Below, in pieces: positions 26,078 to 35,576 of a stretch of DNA of 64,000 nt (positions within the stretch are counted from its first letter, which is position 1; every line of letters begins with the position of its first letter). Under the pieces are notes generated by a model that did no database searches, had not been told where the DNA came from, and saw nothing but the letters and a program-made list of their open reading frames with translations. The DNA lies in contig JANJUV010000011.1 in the NCBI GenBank assembly GCA_024710405.1, forward strand, positions 174,572 to 238,571. The letters are read 5' to 3'. Position numbers and translations under genes: made by a program. This DNA is from Bacteroidales bacterium. GTDB lineage: Bacteria > Bacteroidota > Bacteroidia > Bacteroidales > F082.

Positions 26078-28957
26078 ATGATTACCAACAACTTTACACA
26101 AAGGCACATAGGCCCGGGAAAGCATGATACAGAAATAATGTTGAAGCGAATTGGTGTTGCTTCGGTTGAGCAACTGATCAATGAAACTATTCCGCCGAAA
26201 ATCAGGTTGAAAAGTAAGCTTGCACTTCCAGATGGGTTAAATGAAATGGAATATCTAAAGCACCTGAAGGAACTCGGGAAGAAAAACAAACTTTTTAAGT
26301 CCTACATTGGTCTTGGATATTACAACACCATCACTCCCGGTGTGATCACCAGAAATGTGCTTGAGAACGCAGGTTGGTACACGGCCTACACCCCTTATCA
26401 GGCTGAGATATCACAAGGCAGGCTTGAGGCTTTGCTCAATTTTCAGACTATGATCTGCGATTTAACGGCTATGCCAATAGCCAACGCTTCGCTGCTCGAT
26501 GAGGCCACAGCCGCATCCGAAGCAATGATCATGTTTTATAATTCAAGAAGCCGCAACCAGACCAAGGCCGGTGTAAACAAGTTTTTTGCTTCCGACGGCC
26601 TGTTCCCTCAAACCATTGACGTTCTGAAAACGAGAGCTGTTCCGCTGGGTATTGAGGTTGTTGTTGGTTCTTTCGAGGGTACAATTGCCATGGAAGAGTT
26701 TTTTGGAGCAATGTTTCAGTATCCTGATCAGTATGGCCAGATATATGATAACGAACCACTGATTTCATCTCTCAAAGAGAAAGAAATACAGGTTGTTGTT
26801 GCAGCCGATCTGCTAAGTCTGACCTTGTTGCGTCCCCCGGGTGAATGGGGAGCTGATGCTGTTGTTGGCACAAGTCAGCGCTTTGGTGTGCCAATGGGAT
26901 TTGGCGGCCCACACGCAGGTTACTTTGCAACAACCGATAAATATAAGCGTTCAATTCCCGGTCGAATCATTGGTGTTTCAAAGGATGCTAATGGAAACAG
27001 AGCGTTGCGCATGGCGCTCCAAACCCGTGAGCAGCACATCAAGCGAGAGAAAGCCACTTCAAATATCTGCACAGCCCAAGCATTACTTGCTTCAATGGCA
27101 GCATTTTACGCTATATATCACGGCCCGGCCGGAATTCGGAACATTGCACGCCATATCAATATTCTTACCGGAGTACTGGCTCAGGAAATTGCTAAGATTG
27201 GCTTCAAACAGTTAAATACCGATTACTTCGATACCCTCAGGGTTTTGCTACCCGAGAAAGTTTACATAGAAGATATTTATCTGGCTGCCATCGAAAGACA
27301 GATTAATTTCAGGTTTATCGGTAACAGGGAGTTTGGTATAAGCCTGGATGAAACCACAAGCCTTGAAGATATAAATCAGATCATCGGTCTTCTCGCTGCA
27401 GTTAAAGGCGTTGATTATGATAAATTTGTTTGTGATCCGGAGGTTTGTGGGAAATTGACAACTTTTGCAACATTATTTGGCAGAACATCGGATTACCTTA
27501 CGCACCCGGTTTTCAACACATATCATTCGGAAACCGATATGATGCGGTATCTTAAAAAATTGGAGAATCGTGATCTGGCACTCAACCGTACCATGATTCC
27601 CTTAGGTTCGTGTACCATGAAACTTAATGCTGCAGCTGAGCTCTTCCATCTAAGCTGGCCTGAATTTGGAAGTATACATCCTTTTGTGCCTGCCGATCAG
27701 GCACAGGGCTATATGCAACTGATTCATTCCTTAGAAAAAGATTTGTGCGAGATTACCGGTTTTAAAGCAGTTTCATTTCAGCCTAATTCTGGAGCAAGTG
27801 GCGAATATGCCGGCTTGCTGGTCATCAGAGAATATCTTATCAGCAAAGGAGAAGCACATCGTAACCTCTGCCTCATCCCTTCTTCAGCTCATGGAACAAA
27901 TCCGGCAAGTGCTGTCATGGCAGGAATGGATGTTTTGGTTGTAAAATGTGACGGATCAGGAAATATTGATCTGAATGATCTAAAGGAAAAGGCCGAAATG
28001 AATAAAGATAAACTTGCTGCCATAATGGTTACCTATCCATCTACCCATGGTGTTTATGAGGAAGGTATCTGTGAAGTGATTGATATTATTCATCAATATG
28101 GTGGACAGGTGTATATGGACGGAGCCAATATGAACGCCCAGGTTGGGCTTACCAGTCCGGGATATATCGGCGCCGACGTGTGTCATCTGAATCTCCACAA
28201 AACATTTGCCATTCCACATGGTGGTGGTGGACCGGGTGTTGGCCCTATCGGGGTTGCTGAGCATCTTGTTGAGTTCCTTCCCGGGCATTCAATGATCGAA
28301 ACCGGAGGAAAAAAAGCCATTACTGCTGTTTCTGCAGCTCCTTTCGGCAGTGCATTTATTTTACCGATTTCCTATGGCTATATCAAACTTCTCGGTGGTG
28401 AGGGATTGACTCGTGCTACCGAAATGGCCATCGTATGCGCCAACTATCTTAAAGTATCTCTAAAAGATCATTATCCGATATTGTACACAGGCAACAAAGG
28501 TCATGTGGCTCACGAAATGATCCTCGACTGCAATCATTTTAGCAAAACTGCAGATCTGACTGTTGTTGACATTGCTAAAAGGTTGATGGACTATGGCTTT
28601 CATGCACCAACGGTTGCTTTTCCAGTACATGGTACCTTGATGGTTGAGCCAACCGAAAGCGAGCCGCTTCAGGAACTGGATAGATTTGTTGAAGCCATGA
28701 TTGCAATCAGGGAGGAGATAACCGAGATTGAGGAAGGAATGGCAGACAAAGCTGACAATGTGATCAAACATGCACCTCATACAGCAGCAATGGTTATCAC
28801 ATCAGATTGGAACCTCCCATACACACGCGAAAAGGCGGCGTTTCCTGCAGGTCATACTGCAACCGATAAATACTTTCCTCCTGTAACACGAATTGATGAT
28901 GCTTACGGTGACCGTAATCTGGTGTGTACTTGCCTGCCGATCTCGGACTATGAATAG
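26078..28957 (+). CDS. gcvP: Glycine dehydrogenase (decarboxylating), P protein
   Basis: A 959-residue single-chain P protein of the glycine cleavage system. It decarboxylates glycine using PLP and passes the aminomethyl group to the lipoyl H protein. The N-terminal half starts FTQRHIGPGKHDTEIMLKRIG and contains GYYNTITPGVITRNVLENAGWYTAYTPYQAEISQGRLEALLNFQ; the C-terminal half carries the PLP lysine (about K708) in HLNLHKTFAIPHGGGGPG. Both halves are complete, unlike the split gcvPA/gcvPB found in some anaerobes. No gcvT, gcvH or lpd gene lies nearby. It is a single gene with a terminator. Confidence 0.97.
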   Translation: MITNNFTQRHIGPGKHDTEIMLKRIGVASVEQLINETIPPKIRLKSKLALPDGLNEMEYLKHLKELGKKNKLFKSYIGLGYYNTITPGVITRNVLENAGWYTAYTPYQAEISQGRLEALLNFQTMICDLTAMPIANASLLDEATAASEAMIMFYNSRSRNQTKAGVNKFFASDGLFPQTIDVLKTRAVPLGIEVVVGSFEGTIAMEEFFGAMFQYPDQYGQIYDNEPLISSLKEKEIQVVVAADLLSLTLLRPPGEWGADAVVGTSQRFGVPMGFGGPHAGYFATTDKYKRSIPGRIIGVSKDANGNRALRMALQTREQHIKREKATSNICTAQALLASMAAFYAIYHGPAGIRNIARHINILTGVLAQEIAKIGFKQLNTDYFDTLRVLLPEKVYIEDIYLAAIERQINFRFIGNREFGISLDETTSLEDINQIIGLLAAVKGVDYDKFVCDPEVCGKLTTFATLFGRTSDYLTHPVFNTYHSETDMMRYLKKLENRDLALNRTMIPLGSCTMKLNAAAELFHLSWPEFGSIHPFVPADQAQGYMQLIHSLEKDLCEITGFKAVSFQPNSGASGEYAGLLVIREYLISKGEAHRNLCLIPSSAHGTNPASAVMAGMDVLVVKCDGSGNIDLNDLKEKAEMNKDKLAAIMVTYPSTHGVYEEGICEVIDIIHQYGGQVYMDGANMNAQVGLTSPGYIGADVCHLNLHKTFAIPHGGGGPGVGPIGVAEHLVEFLPGHSMIETGGKKAITAVSAAPFGSAFILPISYGYIKLLGGEGLTRATEMAIVCANYLKVSLKDHYPILYTGNKGHVAHEMILDCNHFSKTADLTVVDIAKRLMDYGFHAPTVAFPVHGTLMVEPTESEPLQELDRFVEAMIAIREEITEIEEGMADKADNVIKHAPHTAAMVITSDWNLPYTREKAAFPAGHTATDKYFPPVTRIDDAYGDRNLVCTCLPISDYE

Positions 28958-28997
28958 AAACGGGAAATTACAAAGTGAAGATTACTTGTAAATAAAG

Positions 28998-29030
28998 AAA
29001 GACCGGGCAAAAGACCGGTCTTTCGTTTTG
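28998..29030 (+). terminator. Terminator of gcvP
   Basis: A 9-bp stem (28998-29006 with 29015-29023) and a T-rich tail. Confidence 0.82.
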
Positions 29031-29077
29031 TGTTTAGCAGGCATTCATAATGTGTGCTGAAACACCGGTAATATTGA

Positions 29078-30280
29078 TTATAAATTGCCTGTTTCAAATA
29101 GGCTTTTCCTGATTTTTTGCCAGGTCATCTCTATATCATTATCAAGACCGACACTAAACCTTACAAGACCTTCTGACATACCCATTTCTTTCTGCACAGA
29201 TTCTGGAACTTCGGATGATGTGCTTTTGCCAGGATTGCTGAACAGGGTTTTAAAATACCCAAGGCTAACGGCAAGGTATCCGACACCTTCATGCTCCATC
29301 TTTTCCATTAGTTTGTTGGCATTTTCAGCCGTTTTCATATCTATTGCGATCATTCCCCCAAAACCATATTGTGGATCATATACTTTTCTTAAGGTTTCGT
29401 GGCCGGGATGATTGCTGAAACCCGGATAAATAATTTTGATTCCTGCTTCAGCAAACTTGTTGGCAAGATAGGCAGCATTGAAGCTGTGTTGTTTCATTCT
29501 GATGTGCAATGTGTGAAGATTCTTCAGTATTGATGAAGAACGCAGCGGGTCAAGCACGGGACCGAGGAGCATGGCAGTTCCGTTGTTGACATCCACCAAA
29601 CTGTTGATGATTTCATGTGAACCACAGATCGCTCCGGCAACACAATCATTTTTTCCGTTGATGAATTTAGTCATGCTATATACAGTGATATGTGCCCCAT
29701 GTCGGCATGGAGCGACCATAAGAGGAGTGAATGTGTTGTCGACAACAAGTTTAATCCCATGTTCGTCGGCAATGCTTCTGAGCAATGGTAGGTCGCTGAT
29801 CTGAAGCAATGGATTGGTCATGGTTTCGGTATAAATCAAACGTGTATTTGGTCTGATTGCTCTACGGACTTCATCGGCTTTGGTGATGTCGACAAATGTT
29901 ACGCTGATGTTGAACTTTGGCAGGTAATTCTGTAAAAAGGCAAAAGTTCCGCCATAGGTTGTAATACTCGAAACAATATGATCTCCGGCATTCACCAATT
30001 GAAGTATGGCACAGGTGATGGCTCCCATTCCACTTGCTGTAACCCATGCAGCGTCTGTACCTTCCATGGCAGCAAGTGCATCAGCAAGATATTTATTGCT
30101 TGGATTCCAGTGTCTTGAATATAAAAAACAGCCTTCAGCCTCTCCCTGAAATGTTTCAGTCATGGTTTTAGCCTGCATAAATGTGTACGTGGCCGAATCA
30201 GTTATCGATGGATTTACATCACCGAATTCGCCAAACTGCAACAGGTTTTGAATGTTTGTTGCTCCGTCAAAATTGTTCAT
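29078..30280 (-). CDS. Cys/Met-metabolism PLP enzyme (methionine gamma-lyase-like)
   Basis: A 400-residue fold-type I PLP enzyme of the Cys/Met metabolism family. Visible features: GCFLYSRHWNPSNKYLADALAAMEGTDAAWVTASGMGAI near the N-terminus, YTETMTNPLLQISDLPLLRSIADEHGIKLVVDNTF (PLP-binding Asp), and the Schiff-base lysine in VYSMTKFINGKND. The C-terminal part FKTLFSNPGKSTSSE fits gamma-lyases and gamma-synthases. Which reaction it performs (methionine or homocysteine gamma-lyase, or a beta-lyase) cannot be read from the sequence. It is divergent from an Lrp/AsnC regulator, which suggests amino-acid-responsive control. Confidence 0.85.
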   Translation of the reverse strand: MNNFDGATNIQNLLQFGEFGDVNPSITDSATYTFMQAKTMTETFQGEAEGCFLYSRHWNPSNKYLADALAAMEGTDAAWVTASGMGAITCAILQLVNAGDHIVSSITTYGGTFAFLQNYLPKFNISVTFVDITKADEVRRAIRPNTRLIYTETMTNPLLQISDLPLLRSIADEHGIKLVVDNTFTPLMVAPCRHGAHITVYSMTKFINGKNDCVAGAICGSHEIINSLVDVNNGTAMLLGPVLDPLRSSSILKNLHTLHIRMKQHSFNAAYLANKFAEAGIKIIYPGFSNHPGHETLRKVYDPQYGFGGMIAIDMKTAENANKLMEKMEHEGVGYLAVSLGYFKTLFSNPGKSTSSEVPESVQKEMGMSEGLVRFSVGLDNDIEMTWQKIRKSLFETGNL

Positions 30281-30422
30281 GGCTTTTTTTTGACAAAAAT
30301 ATAATTGTTTAATTAATTTGGATTAAATAGTTATAATATGCAATTAAATGGTTAAATATATTTTAAAAATATAAGTAATAATGTGTAAATTTGCTAATTA
30401 TATAATTAATAAATATTAAATA
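30281..30422. promoter_or_regulatory. Divergent AT-rich control region of the PLP lyase and Lrp-type regulator
   Basis: About 140 very AT-rich bases. Rightward, TAAATTTG at 30386-30393 is a -7 element for the regulator. Leftward, TATTTTTG (minus strand, 30294-30301) is a -7 element for the lyase. AT-rich curved DNA between divergent genes is a typical Lrp-family binding site. Confidence 0.55.
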
Positions 30423-30893
30423 ATGATTTCTAACTTTCATCTTGATAGTCTGGATAAGCGTATTGTCACCCTGCTTTTACATGATGCCCGGCTACCATTC
30501 ACTGAAATTGCCCGCAAGTGCAAGGTTTCGGGCGCAGCCATTCATCAGCGGGTAGCACGTTTACGTGATGCCGGAATAATAGCCGGTTCTTACCTCAGGT
30601 TAAAACCACAGGGTCTGGGTTATTATACCTGTGCTTTCATCGGAATTCAAGTGAATCTTACCAGTACCAGCACTCATGAAGAAGTGTTTTCGAGGATCAG
30701 CCGGATTCCCGAGATTGTAGAATGCCATCATATCAGCGGAAAATACTCCCTCCTGGTAAAGGTTTATACGAAAAACAATGAGCACCTGAAAAGAATCATC
30801 GTTGAGCGGATTCAATCTATTCCTGAGATAACCTTTACTGAGACCTTTATCTCACTGGAATCGGGTTTCGAACGTGAATTGCCGGTTGAATAG
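30423..30893 (+). CDS. Lrp/AsnC-family transcriptional regulator
   Basis: A 156-residue regulator. Residues 8-60 form the winged helix-turn-helix (LDSLDKRIVTLLLHDARLPFTEIARKCKVSGAAIHQRVARLRDAGII), and residues about 70-150 form the RAM/AsnC ligand-binding domain (YYTCAFIGIQ, EIVECHHISGKYSLLVKVYTKNNEHLKRIIVERIQSI, TFTETFISLESG). Proteins of this kind bind amino acids and change oligomeric state. The divergent lyase gene is its most likely target, along with its own promoter. Confidence 0.92.
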   Translation: MISNFHLDSLDKRIVTLLLHDARLPFTEIARKCKVSGAAIHQRVARLRDAGIIAGSYLRLKPQGLGYYTCAFIGIQVNLTSTSTHEEVFSRISRIPEIVECHHISGKYSLLVKVYTKNNEHLKRIIVERIQSIPEITFTETFISLESGFERELPVE

Positions 30894-30938
30894 CTGACTT
30901 CGCTGTTTTTCCTTAATTTCGGCCTTTAATTCTTTTTT

Positions 30939-32747
30939 ATGAGGACAATACTTGTTGGTATCATCATTTTGATCTTTATCACGATACAGTTGATGCGCGG
31001 TGGAGCTGCGCGCTATATAATAGAAGGAGACGGAAGTGGATATTATGCCTATCTCACCACAGTGTTTGTCTATAAATCAACTGATTTCAACCAGGCGTAC
31101 AACTATGAGAAATCTTGGCGTGGGCTTGATTATATGGCACACTATTTTCATCCATACGAAGGAATACTGATTAATAAGTATTTTCTAGGGACTTCGTTGC
31201 TCATCCTGCCTTTTTTTATGATGGCTATGCTTTTCTGTCTGGTCTCCGGTATTCCACCTGATGGCTATAATTTTATTTTCCAGTATGCCGTTGCCATGGC
31301 GGCCACATTTTATACACTCGCGGGTTTGCTCTTTCTGAATCGAACATTGCGCACCTTTGGCGTTGATAAAGTGTTGGTATTTATACTATTACTTGTTCTT
31401 ATGCTTGGCACAAATCTGTTTTACTACACTTTTTTACATCCTTCGATGTCTCATGCCTATTCATTTTTTGCTATTTCGGTCTTTATCTTTTGTACACGTT
31501 CCTTCTTTCTAAATCCATCAGGTAAGTGGCTGTATCTTGCCGCTATCAGCCTTGGTTTGGTGATGCTCATTAGGCCGACAAATCTACTGATACTTCCGGC
31601 AATACCTTTTATTGCAGGCAGTAAAGCACTGTTTATTAAAGGTATTGGTTTTGTTTTTCAGAGAAAAATCTCATTCATCGCGGCTTTTATACTTCTGTTG
31701 ACGGTTTTTGGACTGCAATGGTTATTTAATTTTGTTCAAACGGGAACACCTTTTATCTGGTCTTACAATTATGAAGGTTTCAATTTTCTGAAGCCCGAAT
31801 TTCTGGGTTTTCTGATCAGCTATAGAAAAGGTTTCTTTATATATACTCCGCTGTTTCTGTTACTTCTGCCTGCGTTGGGTTGGCTCTTTCTGAATGATAA
31901 GTTCAAGTTTTACAGTTTTACTGTCTTCTTTGTTGTTTTGGTGTATGTTTTGTCCTCCTGGTGGAATTGGTTTTTTGGCGATAGTTTTGGCATGCGCGCA
32001 TTGATTGATTATTATCCTTTGTTTTTGATACCTGTGGCCTTGTTTCTTAAAGGTCTCTCGGCGAGTCGTAAATGGTCTTTTGCTGTTGCCGCATTTATAG
32101 CCGGTGCTTTGACTCTTAACCTGATTCAGTCATATCAGTATCATATGCGCATTCTTCATCCTGATTCAATGACAAGCGAAAAATATTGGTATGTTTTTTT
32201 GAAAACAGGGGAGCAGTACAAAAGCATTTTTGGTGGTTTCAGTGAACCTGTGTATAATTTTCCGGATGGCAGCGAAGAAATATCCTTCATCAATGACTTT
32301 GAGTATTCATACCCCGAATGGAGTCAGGATGGCATTCAGCAAACACAGCAGGCATGGTCGGGAAGCAAGATTGCACGAATGGGTGGTGCAGTAATATATA
32401 GTCCTACTCTTGTGCTCGATAGCCCCAAACTTGTGCTCAAAGGTCACCCTGTTTATGCTGATGTGTCAGTGATGTATCGCGAAATCAGGCCTGATGCTGC
32501 AAATGATGCTTTGTTGGTTTATGCAGCCACAGATAGGACGAACTCATTGCTTTTTTATAAAACCTTTAAACTAAAACAGCTCCCCGGCGATATGACCAAC
32601 GGCTGGCACAAAGCCGAATTTGGCTTTAAAGTGCCCGAGTGGAACGAAAACGTGCAGCAGGTAAAGGTATATGTGTGGCAACGAGGTGAGTCAGGTTTTG
32701 AGTTGGATGATTTTAATATAAGATTCACCTTGTTGGATAATCAATAA
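30939..32747 (+). CDS. Polytopic membrane protein, possibly GT-C-like
   Basis: A 602-residue protein with about ten membrane helices in residues 1-400 and a soluble beta-rich C-terminal domain (about 420-602). The first loop after helix 1 (RYIIEGDGSGYYAYLTTVFVYKS) has an acidic residue followed by a Tyr pair, reminiscent of GT-C glycosyltransferases, and a later loop has WWNWFFGDSFGMRALIDYYPLF. The C-terminal part (FEYSYPEWSQDG, VQQVKVYVWQRGESGFELDDFNI) looks like a carbohydrate-binding-type beta sandwich. I cannot assign a donor or acceptor. It is followed after ten bases by the small DUF5522 gene on the same strand. Confidence 0.65.
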   Translation: MRTILVGIIILIFITIQLMRGGAARYIIEGDGSGYYAYLTTVFVYKSTDFNQAYNYEKSWRGLDYMAHYFHPYEGILINKYFLGTSLLILPFFMMAMLFCLVSGIPPDGYNFIFQYAVAMAATFYTLAGLLFLNRTLRTFGVDKVLVFILLLVLMLGTNLFYYTFLHPSMSHAYSFFAISVFIFCTRSFFLNPSGKWLYLAAISLGLVMLIRPTNLLILPAIPFIAGSKALFIKGIGFVFQRKISFIAAFILLLTVFGLQWLFNFVQTGTPFIWSYNYEGFNFLKPEFLGFLISYRKGFFIYTPLFLLLLPALGWLFLNDKFKFYSFTVFFVVLVYVLSSWWNWFFGDSFGMRALIDYYPLFLIPVALFLKGLSASRKWSFAVAAFIAGALTLNLIQSYQYHMRILHPDSMTSEKYWYVFLKTGEQYKSIFGGFSEPVYNFPDGSEEISFINDFEYSYPEWSQDGIQQTQQAWSGSKIARMGGAVIYSPTLVLDSPKLVLKGHPVYADVSVMYREIRPDAANDALLVYAATDRTNSLLFYKTFKLKQLPGDMTNGWHKAEFGFKVPEWNENVQQVKVYVWQRGESGFELDDFNIRFTLLDNQ

Positions 32748-32757
32748 TTTGATCATT

Positions 32758-32943
32758 ATGGAAGATGACCGCCTCTACAGGTTTAATAACCAGCTGAAAG
32801 AAGGAGAAGATTATTATCTGGAAAACGGATTCAGGGTAATGACTAAAGAGTTTTTACTTAAACGTGGCTATTGCTGCGGAAACGGTTGCCGGCATTGTCC
32901 ATATTTTCCAAAGCACATCAAAGGGAACAGAAATCCTGCCTGA
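32758..32943 (+). CDS. DUF5522 small cysteine-motif protein
   Basis: A 61-residue protein typical of DUF5522, recognised by the motif CCGNGCRHCPY (four Cys) after a segment reading YYLENGFRVMTKEFLLKRG. The motif may bind metal; no function is known. I choose the ATG at 32758 rather than the TTG at 32749. It converges with folP with almost no gap. Confidence 0.8.
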   Translation: MEDDRLYRFNNQLKEGEDYYLENGFRVMTKEFLLKRGYCCGNGCRHCPYFPKHIKGNRNPA

Positions 32944-32944
32944 G

Positions 32945-33814
32945 TTATTCTATTCCGGCCTCCTGAAGCTTATCAACTATTGCAGCAACCTCGGAAGCCT
33001 CCCTCACATCATGTACCCTGAGTAATTCAGCTCCATGGAGCAATGCAATTGTGTTCACAACGGTTGTTCCATTGAGTGCATCTGTTGAATTTATGCCTAA
33101 CACTTTGCTTATCATTGATTTTCGCGACATGCCTGCAAGTACCGGATATCCGTATTGGCGAAGTTCGTCCAGCCGTCGAAGCATGATGTAGTTTCCATTC
33201 AGTGTTTTGCCAAAACCAAATCCCGGGTCTAAAATTAACTGTGATGCTCCTGCCTGTTGAAACCTGTTGATTTCAGCAGAGAAAAACTTATGAATATCAT
33301 TCATGATTTCATTACCCAGAGGCTGGTTTTGCATGGTTTCGGGAGTTCCATGCATGTGCATCATAATATAAGGTATATTATATGCGCCGATAAAATCCTT
33401 CATATTAGGGTCAAATCTGCCTCCCGAAATATCGTTGATCATAACAGCGCCTTCCTCGATGCACATTCTGGCTATTTCTGACCGGTATGTGTCAATAGAA
33501 AAGGCTGTTTTGGGAAATATTCTAACAAGCCGTCGAAGTGCCGGGATCAGACGTCCTGCTTCTTCCTCTTGGCTTATCTCTTTTGCTCCCGGTCGCGTTG
33601 AAATTGCACCCAAGTCAATGATTCCTGCTCCATGTTGCAGCATTTCCTCTGTCTTTTGAACTACTTCAACAGGAGAAGAAAAACGGCTGCCCTCAAAAAA
33701 TGAATCAGGTGTCAGATTAAGTATGCCCATTACGATCGGGCATTTAAAGCTGTAATCCCTCCCCATACAGCGAAAATTCAGGTTTCGGGAAAAAGAAGTA
33801 TTTTTATCGGTCAT
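32945..33814 (-). CDS. folP: Dihydropteroate synthase
   Basis: A 289-residue enzyme condensing dihydropterin pyrophosphate with p-aminobenzoate in folate synthesis, releasing PPi. Motifs: MGILNLTPDSFFEGSRF, GAGIIDLGAISTRPGAKEIS, AFSIDTYRSEIARMCIEEGAVMINDISGG, MHMHGTPETMQ, and LDPGFGFGKTLNGNYIMLRRL. Near the C-terminus the segment LHGAELLRVHDVREA is the usual ligand region. The gene is divergent from the DUF1599 gene, an arrangement I recall as common in Bacteroidota. A -7 element is visible upstream. Confidence 0.96.
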   Translation of the reverse strand: MTDKNTSFSRNLNFRCMGRDYSFKCPIVMGILNLTPDSFFEGSRFSSPVEVVQKTEEMLQHGAGIIDLGAISTRPGAKEISQEEEAGRLIPALRRLVRIFPKTAFSIDTYRSEIARMCIEEGAVMINDISGGRFDPNMKDFIGAYNIPYIMMHMHGTPETMQNQPLGNEIMNDIHKFFSAEINRFQQAGASQLILDPGFGFGKTLNGNYIMLRRLDELRQYGYPVLAGMSRKSMISKVLGINSTDALNGTTVVNTIALLHGAELLRVHDVREASEVAAIVDKLQEAGIE

Positions 33815-33855
33815 TTCTGGCGAATACTATGCGGTTTGAAACCGTCGTTTTTGTG

Positions 33856-33863
33856 CAAATTTA
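33856..33863 (-). promoter_or_regulatory. Putative -7 element for folP
   Basis: On the minus strand reads TAAATTTG, matching TAnnTTTG, about 42 bases from the folP start and within the short divergent region shared with DUF1599. Confidence 0.5.
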
Positions 33864-33884
33864 GAATATTAAGGCGAACACTTT

Positions 33885-34430
33885 ATGGAACAAAGAACTG
33901 TCAGACAATACAAAGATGTAATCGAGAACTGCGAAAAGATCTACTCAGGAAAAATGATGGATTACGGGGCTTCATGGCGAATACTAAGGGCCTCATCACT
34001 CACTGACCAGATCGCTATTAAGGCCAAAAGAATCCGCAACCTTCAGTTGAATGAAACACGCATGATCGATGAAGGAATCGAAGGGGAGTTTCAGGGAATC
34101 GTTAATTATTCCGTTATGGCGATTATTCAGTTCAGAAAAGGATTTTCTGATTTTCCGGATATGGATGCACAGGCATCTGTCGGCCTTTATCGTGCTGTTT
34201 TAAACGAAGCTATGGATCTGATGACGCGCAAAAATCATGACTATAATGAGGCATGGCGGGATATGCGGGTAAGTTCACTGACCGACATCATTCTGATGAA
34301 ACTTTTTAGAATCAAGCAAATAGAAAACAACCTGGGAAACACTTCATTTTCTGAGGGAATCGATGCGAATTACTTCGATATCATCAACTACGCCATCTTT
34401 GCACTTATCCTGCTTTCAGAAACAGAATAA
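33885..34430 (+). CDS. DUF1599 protein with internal duplication
   Basis: A 181-residue soluble protein of the DUF1599 family, made of two tandem copies of about 85 residues. Copy one has YSGKMMDYGASWRILRASSLTDQIAIKAKRIRNL and GIVNYSVMAII; copy two has MTRKNHDYNEAWRDMRVSSLTDIILMKLFRIKQIE and DIINYAIFALI. The function is unknown. The paired pattern DYxxxWRxxRxSSLTD is well conserved and may form an active or binding site. It begins the collinear run that leads to the DoxX/MauE-like gene 12 bases downstream, then tpiA, prmA and plsY. Confidence 0.85.
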   Translation: MEQRTVRQYKDVIENCEKIYSGKMMDYGASWRILRASSLTDQIAIKAKRIRNLQLNETRMIDEGIEGEFQGIVNYSVMAIIQFRKGFSDFPDMDAQASVGLYRAVLNEAMDLMTRKNHDYNEAWRDMRVSSLTDIILMKLFRIKQIENNLGNTSFSEGIDANYFDIINYAIFALILLSETE

Positions 34431-34442
34431 AAACGATTAAAC

Positions 34443-35561
34443 ATGAATTTATTAAGGGAATTTAGCCGGTATATCACCGCATTCGTATTTATTTTTTCAG
34501 GTTTCGTCAAAGGTGTTGATCCTCTGGGAACAGCTTACAGGCTCGAAGATTACTTTATCGCCTATGGAACAACATGGGCAGATCCATTGGCTTTGTTTCT
34601 ATCCATTGCTTTATCAACCACCGAATTCGTCATTGGCGCCGCATTACTGCTTAATATACGTATGAAGTTTATTTCGTGGGCATTATTGCTTATTATGTCG
34701 TTTTTTACGGTGCTCACTCTTTTCGATGCTGTTTACGAACCTGTTTCGGATTGCGGTTGCTTCGGTGATGCAATCAAGCTGACCAACTGGGAAACCTTCT
34801 ATAAAAACATCGTGTTAATGCTGTTCACATTGGTTATTTTCGTCAACAGGAAAAGGTTCAAATCCAATCTGATGGTTTTCAGCCAAAACATTATACTGAT
34901 CGTGTTTTTGTCTGGTTTTGTGTGGTTTTCTGTATACAATTACCGTCACCTGCCCATGATTGACTTTATGGATTGGAAGGTAGGAAGGGATATGACACCG
35001 GATGAAAACCTGACCGAAACAAAGATTTATCTAACTTTTAGAAATAAAGAAACTGGTCAGACAGATGAGTTTCTTTCCCCGGACTATCCCTGGAACGACT
35101 CAGTCTGGATGGCAACATGGGAGTTTGTTGACCAGCGAACAGTAGTGCTTGGCGAATCACTGCACCATGATCTGTATGCCGAAGATGCAGAAGGTAATGA
35201 AGTTACCCTGATGTTGATTGATAATCCGGGTGTGGTTTTTGTTATTGTATCATATGATCTTAATGCGCTGAGCAAAAAGGAAATAGACGGAATGAAGACT
35301 TTGTCGGATCAGCTGTCTGGAATGCATATTGATTTGGCGGTGCTGACAAGTTCATTGCCTGAAGAGTCAATTGCATTTCAGGAAGTTAACAAATTTTATA
35401 CTGACTTCTACTACTCGGATGATGTTGTGTTGAAAACCATGGTCAGAGCCAACCCGGGACTGATTGCCTTCAGGGAAGGTGTAGTATTGGGAAAATGGCA
35501 TTTCAATGATTTTCCGCTTGATAGTGAACTGGTTAAATGGTTAGGGTTACATAACAAATAG
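34443..35561 (+). CDS. DoxX/MauE-like membrane protein (BT_3928 family)
   Basis: A 372-residue protein. Four or five membrane helices occupy residues 1-165, with the DoxX/MauE pattern (FVFIFSGFVKGVDPLGTAYRLEDYF, ALLLNIRMKFISWALLLIMSFFTVLTLF) and a short Cys motif (DCGCFGDAIKLTNWETFYKNI) after helix 3. The C-terminal half is soluble and may be thioredoxin-like (VVFVIVSYDLNALSKKEIDGMKTLSDQL, PGLIAFREGVVLGKWHFND) but without a CxxC. The arrangement matches proteins labelled BT_3928 family in this phylum, usually next to DUF1599 and tpiA. A role in quinone or thiol redox is suggested by MauE/DoxX relatives only. Confidence 0.75.
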   Translation: MNLLREFSRYITAFVFIFSGFVKGVDPLGTAYRLEDYFIAYGTTWADPLALFLSIALSTTEFVIGAALLLNIRMKFISWALLLIMSFFTVLTLFDAVYEPVSDCGCFGDAIKLTNWETFYKNIVLMLFTLVIFVNRKRFKSNLMVFSQNIILIVFLSGFVWFSVYNYRHLPMIDFMDWKVGRDMTPDENLTETKIYLTFRNKETGQTDEFLSPDYPWNDSVWMATWEFVDQRTVVLGESLHHDLYAEDAEGNEVTLMLIDNPGVVFVIVSYDLNALSKKEIDGMKTLSDQLSGMHIDLAVLTSSLPEESIAFQEVNKFYTDFYYSDDVVLKTMVRANPGLIAFREGVVLGKWHFNDFPLDSELVKWLGLHNK

Positions 35562-35576
35562 ATTAGGACTGTACAT

